From Roseovarius halotolerans (GTDB taxonomy: Bacteria; Pseudomonadota; Alphaproteobacteria; Rhodobacterales; Rhodobacteraceae), in NCBI RefSeq assembly GCF_900172255.1, contig NZ_FWFU01000001.1, positions 186,001 through 250,000 on the forward strand: a stretch of 64,000 bases of DNA. Reading direction: 5' to 3'. The notes under the pieces are model-generated. The model had not been told where the DNA came from. It did not search any database and saw only the letters and a list, made by a program, of their open reading frames with translations. Shown here piece after piece: positions 17,672-25,395 of this stretch (position 1 is its first letter; every line of letters begins with the position of its first letter). A program made the position numbers and the translations under genes.

Positions 17672-18825
17672 CCGATCTGTTGAACAGCCCCGAAGACATG
17701 GCGTTTCGCAAGGAGATCCGCGATTTCGTCGCCGCAGAGCTGGACCCGGATACGCGTGCGAAGGTGGTGCGGGGCGCGCCGCTGGTGCGGGACGATTTCA
17801 TGATGTGGCACCGCAGTCTCTATCAGAAGGGCTGGGCCGCGCCGGGCTGGCCCAAGGAACATGGCGGGCCGGGATGGAGCGCCCGCCAGCGCCTGATCGC
17901 GGATGAAGAGCTGTTCCGCCTGCACACGCCGCCCTTGCCGGGTTTCGGCTTCAAGATGATCGGACCTATCCTGATGCGCTTTGGCTCGACCGCGCAGCAG
18001 CAGCGGTTCTTGCCGCGCATCCTGTCGGGTGAGGATTGGTGGTGCCAGGGGTTCAGCGAAACCGGCGCGGGGTCCGACCTTGCCGCCCTGCGCACCCGCG
18101 CCGAGCGCACGAAAGGTGGCTGGCTGATCTCGGGATCGAAGACCTGGACCACCTATGCGCAATACGCGAACTGGATCTTCTGCCTGGTGCGGACCGACCC
18201 GGATGTAAAGAAGCAAGAGGGCATCTCGATGATGCTGGTGGATATGTCGGCGCCGGGCCTGACGCGCCGCGGAATCCGGTTGATGGACGGCACCGAGGAG
18301 GTGAACGAGATTTTCCTGGACCAGGTCTTTGTCCCGGATGACATGGTGGTCGGCGAGATCAACATGGGCTGGACCTATGCCAAGGCGCTGCTGGAACACG
18401 AGCGCCTTGGGATCGGCGGGATCGGCCGTTCCAAGCATCTGCTGGAAAGGGCGCGGGAGATGGCGCGCGCGGCCGGATGCGAGGCCGAGCCCGAGATCGC
18501 CGATGCGCTGGCTGAGTTCGAGATCGACATCATGGCGATCGAGGCGACCACGCTGCGGTTGATGGCGGCGGCGGAGGCTGGGGTCAGAATCGGGGCTGAA
18601 ACATCGCTGTTGAAGATTCGGGGCACCGAGACGCAACAGGGGCTGACGGAGCTGATGCTGGATATCGCCGGACCATCGGCCTTGCCCGCGCGCGACAGCG
18701 GCGCGACCGAGGAACCGTTCGAGAACGTGGCGTTCCAGTTCATGAACTGGCGCAAGCTGTCGATCTATGGCGGCAGCAACGAGATTCAGCGCAGCATCCT
18801 TGCCAGCCAGGTGCTGGGACTTTGA
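17668..18825 (+). CDS. Acyl-CoA dehydrogenase, subunit 1 of an adjacent pair
   Basis: A 385-aa FAD-dependent acyl-CoA dehydrogenase. Visible are the flavin-loop segment WCQGFSETGAGSDLA, LLEHERLGIGG, and the C-terminal YGGSNEIQRSILA. In that last motif the position of the MCAD catalytic Glu is Gly, so catalysis must rely on another Glu or on the partner subunit. It overlaps the synthetase stop by 4 bp and is followed 11 bp later by a second, shorter ACAD, an arrangement seen for heteromeric FadE pairs in steroid and side-chain catabolism. Confidence 0.9.
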   Translation: MTDLLNSPEDMAFRKEIRDFVAAELDPDTRAKVVRGAPLVRDDFMMWHRSLYQKGWAAPGWPKEHGGPGWSARQRLIADEELFRLHTPPLPGFGFKMIGPILMRFGSTAQQQRFLPRILSGEDWWCQGFSETGAGSDLAALRTRAERTKGGWLISGSKTWTTYAQYANWIFCLVRTDPDVKKQEGISMMLVDMSAPGLTRRGIRLMDGTEEVNEIFLDQVFVPDDMVVGEINMGWTYAKALLEHERLGIGGIGRSKHLLERAREMARAAGCEAEPEIADALAEFEIDIMAIEATTLRLMAAAEAGVRIGAETSLLKIRGTETQQGLTELMLDIAGPSALPARDSGATEEPFENVAFQFMNWRKLSIYGGSNEIQRSILASQVLGL

Positions 18826-18836
18826 AAGAGACATCC

Positions 18837-19922
18837 ATGATACGTTTCGACATTCCAGATGATGAGACCCTCTTGCTGCGCGATACCGCCGAACGGTTCG
18901 TTGCAGATCATTACGGCCTTGCGCAGCGCAATGTGATGCTGGAGCAGCCGCCGGAGCAGGTGCCGCCCCATTGGGGCGAGATGGCTGAACTGGGCTGGCT
19001 GGCGGCGGCGGTGCCCGAGGCAGCGGGCGGTCTGGGGCTGAGCGCGGCGCAGCTTGTTCCGATGCTCGAGGTGCTGGGACGTGGGCTGGTGCTGGAGCCG
19101 GTGGGGCCGGTCGCCATGAAATGCGCCGCGACGCTGGCGCGGGCCTTGCCCGATGCTGGGGCCGAGCTGGAGCCGATCCTGTCGGGTGAGCGTATCGCGC
19201 TTGTGGCCGAGGGTGCGCCGGGCGCGCCGGTCAGCGCGGTGAAGACGGGCGGAGCGCTGGTCTTGTCGGGCGTGGCCCCGTTGGTGATGGCCGGGCCCTG
19301 GGCTCAGGTCTTCTGGGTGGTGGCCGAGCTTGATGGCGCGCCCGTCCTGATGCGGATACCCGCCGAGGCCGCGGATGTGACGCCCGTGCGCCTGGTTGAC
19401 GGGCAGGTGGCGGCGCGGGTCTGTTTTGACGGTGTGCGCTGCGCGCAGGAGGATGTCGTGACCGGCTGCGCCGAGGCGCTGGCTTACGGACGGGACATGG
19501 CGCTTGTCGGGGTGCTGGCCGAGATGTCGGGGCTGGTCGATGCGCTGCATGGCGCGACGCTGGATTACGTGAAGCTGCGCGAGCAGTTCGGTCGCGCGAT
19601 CGGGCGGTTTCAGGTGGTTCAGCACCGCATGTCCGAGATGTTCATCCGCCGCGAGGAGGTGCATTCGATGGCACGGCTGGCGGCAGAGGCCATGGAGGGC
19701 GACGATGCCGCATTTCGCGGCAAGCTGGTATCGGCGGCGCGCGTGAAGATCGCGAAGGACGCGCGCGTGGTGATGCGCGATGCGGTTCAACTGCATGGCG
19801 GGATCGGTGTGACCGACGAACTGGCCGTCGGTCACATGCTGAAACGGCTGCTGGTGCTCTCGCAGGTCGAGGGCGGGCGCGCCAGCCACCTGAAACGGTT
19901 TCGCGCGCTGATAGGCCTCTAG
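18837..19922 (+). CDS. Acyl-CoA dehydrogenase, subunit 2 of an adjacent pair
   Basis: A 361-aa acyl-CoA dehydrogenase-like protein, more diverged and shorter than its neighbour. The C-terminal QLHGGIGVTDEL motif and REQFGRAIGRFQVVQHRM helix are conserved, while the middle beta domain is loosely conserved. It probably forms a heteromer with the preceding ACAD. The ATG at 18837 is chosen; a TTG 15 bp earlier would place the start inside the previous stop region. Its stop overlaps the convergent SDR gene by 4 bp. Confidence 0.88.
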   Translation: MIRFDIPDDETLLLRDTAERFVADHYGLAQRNVMLEQPPEQVPPHWGEMAELGWLAAAVPEAAGGLGLSAAQLVPMLEVLGRGLVLEPVGPVAMKCAATLARALPDAGAELEPILSGERIALVAEGAPGAPVSAVKTGGALVLSGVAPLVMAGPWAQVFWVVAELDGAPVLMRIPAEAADVTPVRLVDGQVAARVCFDGVRCAQEDVVTGCAEALAYGRDMALVGVLAEMSGLVDALHGATLDYVKLREQFGRAIGRFQVVQHRMSEMFIRREEVHSMARLAAEAMEGDDAAFRGKLVSAARVKIAKDARVVMRDAVQLHGGIGVTDELAVGHMLKRLLVLSQVEGGRASHLKRFRALIGL

Positions 19923-20680
19923 AGCGTCATCCCGCCATCGACCACCAGCACATGCCCGGTGACCATGCTGGCCCCGGCGCAGAGGAAAAGGACCGCCTCG
20001 GCGATGTCCTCGGGCGACGAGCGGCGCTTGAGCACCGATTGGTCGCGCGCCCATTGCTTGCGCTCTTCGGGCCAGTTCTCGGTCCAGGGGGTCTTGGTCT
20101 GGCCGGGCGCGACGGCGTTGACGCGCACTTCGGGCGCCAGCCCGCGCGCAAGGCTTCGGGTCAGGCTGACCAGCCCGGACTTGCTGGCGGCATAGGCGAT
20201 CGAGCTGCCCTGCTGGCCGATCCCGGCAATCGAGGTCATGTTGACGATCGCCCCGCGGCTGGCCTTCAGCGCGTCGGCGGCCGCATGGGCGCAGCGGAAC
20301 GCGCCGATCAGGTTGGTGTTCAGCAGGAGCTGCCAGAATTCCTCGGTCATCTTGTCGAGCTGCGAGGGCGGAATCTTGTCCGGGGTGCCCGAGGTTCCGG
20401 CGTTGTTGACGAGGTAGTCAAGCCCGCCAAGGGCCTCGATGGCGGCGGCGGTCATGGCCTCGGCATTGCCGGGGACCGAGACATTGCCGGGCGCGGAGAT
20501 CACGTCCAGTCCTTCGGCGCGCAACTCGGACAGCCTGGCCGGGCCGGTCGGGTCATCCTCGAGATGGTTGATCGCCACTTTTGCCCCCATCCGGGCCAGC
20601 ATCGTCGAGGTCGCAAGCCCGATTCCCGATGCGCCCCCTGTCACCAAGGCGGTCTTGCCCGCGAGGTCGGCGGTAATCAT
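19919..20680 (-). CDS. Short-chain dehydrogenase/reductase
   Basis: A 253-aa classical SDR. It has the TGGASGIG nucleotide-binding motif, NNAGTSG, the catalytic Ser in NMTSIAGIG and YAASK (Tyr-x-x-x-Lys), and the C-terminal VDGGM. It probably oxidises a secondary alcohol with NAD(P)+. It follows the HADH-like gene with a 4-bp overlap and probably forms an operon lacI-HADH-SDR. Confidence 0.9.
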   Translation of the reverse strand: MITADLAGKTALVTGGASGIGLATSTMLARMGAKVAINHLEDDPTGPARLSELRAEGLDVISAPGNVSVPGNAEAMTAAAIEALGGLDYLVNNAGTSGTPDKIPPSQLDKMTEEFWQLLLNTNLIGAFRCAHAAADALKASRGAIVNMTSIAGIGQQGSSIAYAASKSGLVSLTRSLARGLAPEVRVNAVAPGQTKTPWTENWPEERKQWARDQSVLKRRSSPEDIAEAVLFLCAGASMVTGHVLVVDGGMTL

Positions 20681-21627
20681 GTGTCTTCTCCTTCGAGGTC
20701 TTTCAATTGTGCCTTGAGCCTGAGCAATTTCAGGTCGCGTTCGCGAAACAGCGCGTCGGCGGATGCATCGCCATAATCGTAGAAGCCGGCCCCGGCGCGC
20801 ACGCCGGTGCGCCCGGCGGCGATCAGCCGGTCGAGCGTGGGGCTTTGCAGCATGTTCGCGGGCGGCTCATACGTGCCGCCCTCAATGCCGAGGCGCGCCA
20901 TTTCCAGCCCGGTGAAATCCAGCTTTTTCATATGGCCCAGCACGGCGAGGCGATGGACCAGACCGTGGCGGATGGACTGGTCTATGTCCTCGGCGCTTAC
21001 CCAGCCCTCGTCGATCATGCGCAGGCATTCGAGGTTCAGCGCCTGTTGCAGCCGGTTGGCGATATAGCCCGGCACGAGGCGGTCGAAGACCAGCGGTGCC
21101 TTGCCGAACCCCTTGTAGAGGGCGTGCAGGGTTTCGATCACCTCGGGCGCGGTCTCGGGCCCCGGCGCCAGATCGACCAGATCGATGATATAGGGCGGCG
21201 TATACCAATGGGCGATGGCGGCGCGCGACTGACGCGCCGCGGGGATCAGCGGGAAGGGATCCAGATAGGACGTATTGCTGGCTATGACCGCGTATCCCGG
21301 GGCATAGCGGTCGATCTCGTCATAAACGATTCGCTTCACATCGGCTTTCTCGACCACGGCTTCGACCACGAGATCGGCGTCGCGGACCGCGTCCGGCAAA
21401 GACTCGGTATAGGTGATCCGCTCAAGCGCTGTCCGGGCATCGGAAGCCGAGACCGCGCCCGCATCGACAAGGGTGGCGCTGGCGGCTTCGATGAGTGCGG
21501 GCGCGGACCTGAGCACCTCGGGGCTGCTGTCATGCAGGCTGACCCGCTGCCCGCCAAGCGCATGAACCAGTGCCAAAGCGTGGCCCATCGTGCCTGCGCC
21601 GATCACGGCGGTCTGTTCGATTCTCAT
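20677..21627 (-). CDS. 3-hydroxyacyl-CoA dehydrogenase family protein (single-domain, lambda-crystallin-like size)
   Basis: A 316-aa NAD-dependent dehydrogenase of the HADH/L-gulonate/carnitine dehydrogenase family. The Rossmann motif AVIGAGTMGHALA is at the N terminus, VVEAVVEK and ASNTSYL follow, and the catalytic His is in IAHWYTPPYI. The WYTPP form differs from the HFFNPP of fatty-acid enzymes and suggests a polar hydroxyacid or quaternary-amine substrate. The ATG at 21627, right before RIEQTAVIGAG, is the natural start. It lies 53 bp downstream of the LacI-type regulator. Confidence 0.85.
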   Translation of the reverse strand: MRIEQTAVIGAGTMGHALALVHALGGQRVSLHDSSPEVLRSAPALIEAASATLVDAGAVSASDARTALERITYTESLPDAVRDADLVVEAVVEKADVKRIVYDEIDRYAPGYAVIASNTSYLDPFPLIPAARQSRAAIAHWYTPPYIIDLVDLAPGPETAPEVIETLHALYKGFGKAPLVFDRLVPGYIANRLQQALNLECLRMIDEGWVSAEDIDQSIRHGLVHRLAVLGHMKKLDFTGLEMARLGIEGGTYEPPANMLQSPTLDRLIAAGRTGVRAGAGFYDYGDASADALFRERDLKLLRLKAQLKDLEGEDT

Positions 21628-21680
21628 GGCCTGTCCTTTCGGGTTGGGTTGTTCGGGTGGGAGGCCCTTGATCCGTGCGC

Positions 21681-22706
21681 TCACGTCGTGGCGCGCCGGA
21701 TCAGTTCGACCCCGAGATCGAGATTCTGCTTGGGCGCCGAAGGATCCGCGAGCCGGGCAAGAATATGGTCCGCGACGGCCTCGCCGATCTCGTTGCGGGG
21801 TGGGCGAATGGTGCTGAGCGCCGGGTTCATATGCGCGGCGATATCAAGATCGCCATAACCCAGAATGGCCAGATCCTGAGGAATGCGCAGCCCCGCCCTT
21901 TCGGCGGCGAACATGGCGCCAGCGGCCAGCATGTCGCCGGAAAAGGCGATGGCGCGTGTCTCGGGCTGGGTTGCCAGAACCCGCGCGAGTGCCTTGCAGC
22001 CTTCGCCAAGATCGCGGCTGCTGACATCCAGGATCTGGGCCTGCCTGCCGGTGGCCGCGAGGAACTCGGCGGCGAAACCCCCGGCGCGGGCACGGGCGCG
22101 GGTGTCCTGCTCGAGCAGGGCGCCGACATAGGCCACGTGCTCAAAGCCCTGCGATGCGAAATGCTGCCCTGCCAGTCGGCCCGCAGCGCGGTTGCTGAAG
22201 CCGATGCCGGAATCGATCGGGCGCTCATCGTGATCCCACATCTCGATCACGGGGCAGGCGGTGGCCGAAAGGATGCTGACCGTGCCGCGCGTGTGGTCGC
22301 GCCCGGTCACCACGAGCGCGGAGGGATTCCAGCTTGAAAAGGCGGTGACGATGCGCTCCTCGCGGTCGGAGTCGTAATCGTGCTGGCCGATCATGAGTTG
22401 ATAGCCCTTGGCATCGAGCAGGGCGCTCATCCGGTCCAGCGTGGCCGCGAAAAAGGAGTTGGTGAGGCTGGGCACCACCACCCCGATCAGTGGCGTGCGC
22501 GCGCCCGCCAGACTGCCGGCGATGCGATTGGGCGCATAGCCGAGGCGCGTGGCGGCCTCCTGCACGCGCAGGCGCAGTTTCTCGGACACGGTTTCCGGCG
22601 ATTTGAGCGCGCGCGACACCGTTGCGGGCGAGACGCCTGCGACGCGGGCGACTTCTTCCATGCGCACGCGGCGAGGTCCGTTATCTGTCTGGTTTGTCCG
22701 GGTCAC
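21681..22706 (-). CDS. LacI-family transcriptional regulator
   Basis: A LacI/GalR repressor-type protein of about 341 aa: N-terminal HTH and hinge helix (ARVAGVSPATVSRALKSPET, then RLGYAPNRIAGSLA) and a periplasmic-binding-protein-like effector domain. The start is uncertain. I favour the GTG at 22706, which leaves about 15 residues before the HTH, as is common in related regulators; the ATG at 22661 would cut into that lead. It is divergent from a ThDP enzyme, with a perfect operator-like palindrome between them, and is followed by a dehydrogenase and an SDR. Confidence 0.9.
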   Translation of the reverse strand: MTRTNQTDNGPRRVRMEEVARVAGVSPATVSRALKSPETVSEKLRLRVQEAATRLGYAPNRIAGSLAGARTPLIGVVVPSLTNSFFAATLDRMSALLDAKGYQLMIGQHDYDSDREERIVTAFSSWNPSALVVTGRDHTRGTVSILSATACPVIEMWDHDERPIDSGIGFSNRAAGRLAGQHFASQGFEHVAYVGALLEQDTRARARAGGFAAEFLAATGRQAQILDVSSRDLGEGCKALARVLATQPETRAIAFSGDMLAAGAMFAAERAGLRIPQDLAILGYGDLDIAAHMNPALSTIRPPRNEIGEAVADHILARLADPSAPKQNLDLGVELIRRATT

Positions 22707-22726
22707 GAGGCATCCACTGCAAGATA

Positions 22727-22740
22727 TGAAAGCGAAATCA
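22727..22740. promoter_or_regulatory. Degenerate second copy of the lacI-region operator
   Basis: TGAAAGCGAAATCA matches 11 of 14 positions of the perfect palindrome at 22816. It is 21 bp before the proposed lacI start and 89 bp from the main site, compatible with autoregulation or a DNA loop. Confidence 0.4.
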
Positions 22741-22815
22741 TTATTGCGCATTTTATTGGAATAGCAATTCAAAATATATGTTGAAAATATAAGTGCAATT
22801 TGTGAATGTTCATTT

Positions 22816-22829
22816 TGAAAGCGCTTTCA
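22816..22829. promoter_or_regulatory. LacI-type operator in the divergent lacI/ThDP-enzyme promoter
   Basis: TGAAAGCGCTTTCA is a perfect 14-bp palindrome with a central CG, the classic form of LacI/GalR-family operators. It lies 40 bp before the ThDP-enzyme start, in an AT-rich spacer. Confidence 0.75.
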
Positions 22830-22869
22830 CGAATCGCGCATGAACGAGATTTGACAAGGATTTGACGCC

Positions 22870-24564
22870 ATGCCTGCCAAGACTTCCGCACCCATGAACG
22901 GAGCCCGCTACATCGCCGAATCCTTTGACGCGCTCGGGGTCACACATGTGTTCTTCATGGACGCGATCCTGCGGCCCACATTGGTGGAAATGGAATCTCT
23001 CGGGATCACCCGGATACTGGCCCATTCCGAGAAATCCGCGGCCTACATGGCGGATGGATATGCCCGCGTCAGCGGCCATGTCGGGGTCTGCATGGCGCAG
23101 TCGGTGGGGGCGGCCAATCTGGCCGCGGGCTTGCAGGACGCCTATCTGCACCGCGCACCGGTGGTGGCGCTGACCGGGCGCAAGGAGCCGATGCTGCGAT
23201 ATCGCAACGCCTATCAGGAGGTGGATCATACCCCGCTTTATCAATCGGTGACCAAGGCCAGCATGGATGTGGCCGAGGCGCGAGAGCTGCCGCATCTGCT
23301 GGCGCAGGCTTTCCGCATGGCGGTAGACGGGTCGCCCCGCCCGGTGCATCTGGATGTGAACGGCCTCGGGGGCGAAGTGATCGAACGCGGCGAGGTGCCG
23401 GATGCGGTCTTGCCCGAGCCGGTGCTGGGGCGTCTTCCGGTGCATCGACCGATTGCCGCGCGCGACGCGATCGCCGCCGCCGCCGAGCGCCTGATGCGCG
23501 CGGAGCGGCCGATCATGGTGATCGGGGCCGGCGCGATACAGGTCGATGCCAATGCCGCGATCCTGAGCTTGGCCGAGCGCTGCAACATCCCTGTCGCCAC
23601 GTCCCTGGGCGGGCGCACGATCATTCCGACGACCCATCCCCTGCATGTCGGCACGGTCGGCACCTATTCGGCGCCCCCGGCCAACAGGCTGGTGCATGAG
23701 GCGGATCTGGTGATCTTCGTGGGCTGTCATGCGGGCGACCAGCCGACCAACAACTACACCGTTCCCGCGCAGGGCACGGCGATCATTCAGATCGATCTCG
23801 ACGGACAGGAGATCGGCCGCAACTATCCCGGTGTGACGCCGGTCTGGGGATGCCCGCGCCAGGCGGTGACCGATCTGGACGCGGCGACAACCGCGCGCAG
23901 CGATTGGGAGGCCTGGGCCGCGCATGTGGGCAAGGTGGTGAAAGACTGGCGCGCCGACATGGAGCCGCTGGCCACGTCCGACGTCGCCCCGATCCGGGTC
24001 GAGCGCCTGTGCCGCGCGATTTCCGATGCCCTGCCCGAGAATGGCGTGCTGGTAGCCGATACCGGCTATTCCGGCATCTGGACGGCGACGATGCTTGACC
24101 TGCCGCATCCGGGGCAAAGCTATCTGCGCGCGGCGGGCTCTCTGGGCTGGGCCTATCCTGCGGCGCTTGGGGCGCAATGCGGGGCGCCGGAGCGGCCCGT
24201 GGTCTGTTTCTCGGGGGACGGGGCGTTCTACTACCACCTGTCCGAACTGGAAACGCAGCGGCGCTGGAACATCCCGGTGGTGACGGTCATCAACAACAAT
24301 TCGGGGTTCGGGCAGGGAACGCCCAAGGTGGCGTCATTCTACGAGGGGCGCACCGGGTCACCCGAGGAGATCAACCGTTTCGGCCCCACGGATTTTGCCG
24401 CCATCGCGCGGGATTTCGGGGTCGAGGGCATCCGGGTCGAAGATCCTGCCGAACTTGGTCCGGTTCTGGAGCGCGCCATCGCCGCGCGCAAGCCGGTGCT
24501 GATTGACGTGGTGACGGATATCGACCCGCGCGCGCCGGAAGCCTGGAACCCGCCCGCCATCTGA
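22870..24564 (+). CDS. Thiamin-diphosphate enzyme, acetolactate synthase-like (paralogue 1)
   Basis: A 564-aa three-domain ThDP enzyme of the IlvB superfamily. The cofactor-activating Glu is in AHSEKSAAYMADGYAR (about residue 58). The C-terminal ThDP/Mg2+ motif starts FSGDGAFYYH and ends INNN. There is no adjacent small regulatory subunit and the protein is not a canonical acetolactate synthase, so it is more likely a 2-oxoacid decarboxylase, lyase or carboligase of a catabolic route. AAGGA lies upstream of ATG. It is controlled from a promoter carrying a LacI-type operator. Confidence 0.88.
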   Translation: MPAKTSAPMNGARYIAESFDALGVTHVFFMDAILRPTLVEMESLGITRILAHSEKSAAYMADGYARVSGHVGVCMAQSVGAANLAAGLQDAYLHRAPVVALTGRKEPMLRYRNAYQEVDHTPLYQSVTKASMDVAEARELPHLLAQAFRMAVDGSPRPVHLDVNGLGGEVIERGEVPDAVLPEPVLGRLPVHRPIAARDAIAAAAERLMRAERPIMVIGAGAIQVDANAAILSLAERCNIPVATSLGGRTIIPTTHPLHVGTVGTYSAPPANRLVHEADLVIFVGCHAGDQPTNNYTVPAQGTAIIQIDLDGQEIGRNYPGVTPVWGCPRQAVTDLDAATTARSDWEAWAAHVGKVVKDWRADMEPLATSDVAPIRVERLCRAISDALPENGVLVADTGYSGIWTATMLDLPHPGQSYLRAAGSLGWAYPAALGAQCGAPERPVVCFSGDGAFYYHLSELETQRRWNIPVVTVINNNSGFGQGTPKVASFYEGRTGSPEEINRFGPTDFAAIARDFGVEGIRVEDPAELGPVLERAIAARKPVLIDVVTDIDPRAPEAWNPPAI

Positions 24565-24588
24565 TCGAAAGGGGCGGAAAGCACGAAA

Positions 24589-24614
24589 GCGGCGCGGGAG
24601 GTCTCCCGCGCCGC
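24589..24614. terminator. GC-rich stem-loop between convergent genes
   Basis: GCGGCGCGGGAG and CTCCCGCGCCGC form a perfect 12-bp stem around a 2-nt GT centre. It lies between the ends of the ThDP-enzyme gene and the convergent SDR. No T-run is present. Confidence 0.55.
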
Positions 24615-24621
24615 GCGGCCA

Positions 24622-25395
24622 TCAGATGACCATTGCCTGACCGCCGTTGATGTCGAGCGAGGCGCCATTGACGAAACCGGCTTCCTCTGACGCGAGGTAA
24701 GCGACGGCGGCGGCGATGTCCTCGACCGTGCCGTGTCGGCGGACCGGGATGGATTGCAGAACCTTGGCGCGCTCCTCCTCGGACTGGCGTTCCGACAGCA
24801 GGCGTTCGACGCGCGGTGTCAGGATCGCGCCGGGGCACAGCGTGTTGCAGGTGATGCCCGCCGGGCCGAATTCCTGCGCGATCTGAAGGGTGAAGGCCTG
24901 CATCGCACCTTTCGAGGCGGCGTAGTTGGCGCCCGCGAACAGGCTGCCGAAGCGGCCCGCCTTGGAGCCCATGTTGATCACGCGCCCATAGCCTGCGGCC
25001 ACCATATGCGGCAGAACCGCCCGCGTGGTGCGCACGCAGGCGGTGACATTCACCGACATCACCCTGTCCCAATCCTCTTCGCTTTGTTCGAGAAAGCGGA
25101 AGGGCGTGTGGAGTGAGCCGCCGATATTGTTGACCAGGATGTCGATCTGCCCGCTTGCGTCGAGCATCCGGGCAACGGCGGCGTCGATCGCCGCTGCGTC
25201 GGTCATGTCGAGTGCCATGCCGGTCACGTCGAGGCCTGCATCGCGGGCCTCCTGTTCGGCCTCGGCGAGGGCGTCGGCGTCACGATCCCAGATCGTGACG
25301 ACGGCCCCTTCCTGCGCCAGCCGGAACGCCATGGCGCGGCCAAGGCCGCTGCCGGCGGCGGTGATCAGGGCGCTGCGGTTTTCAAAGCGGCGCAT
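24622..25395 (-). CDS. Short-chain dehydrogenase/reductase
   Basis: A 257-aa classical SDR: TAAGSGLG in place of TGxxxGxG, NNIGGS for NNAG, NMGSKAGRF with the catalytic Ser, YAASK, and the C-terminal DINGGQ. It follows the second ThDP-enzyme gene with a 14-bp overlap, so the two are probably co-translated and act on the same metabolite, for instance reducing or oxidising an acyloin or 2-hydroxyketone. The ATG at 25395 is the first start directly before the Rossmann strand. Confidence 0.9.
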   Translation of the reverse strand: MRRFENRSALITAAGSGLGRAMAFRLAQEGAVVTIWDRDADALAEAEQEARDAGLDVTGMALDMTDAAAIDAAVARMLDASGQIDILVNNIGGSLHTPFRFLEQSEEDWDRVMSVNVTACVRTTRAVLPHMVAAGYGRVINMGSKAGRFGSLFAGANYAASKGAMQAFTLQIAQEFGPAGITCNTLCPGAILTPRVERLLSERQSEEERAKVLQSIPVRRHGTVEDIAAAVAYLASEEAGFVNGASLDINGGQAMVI

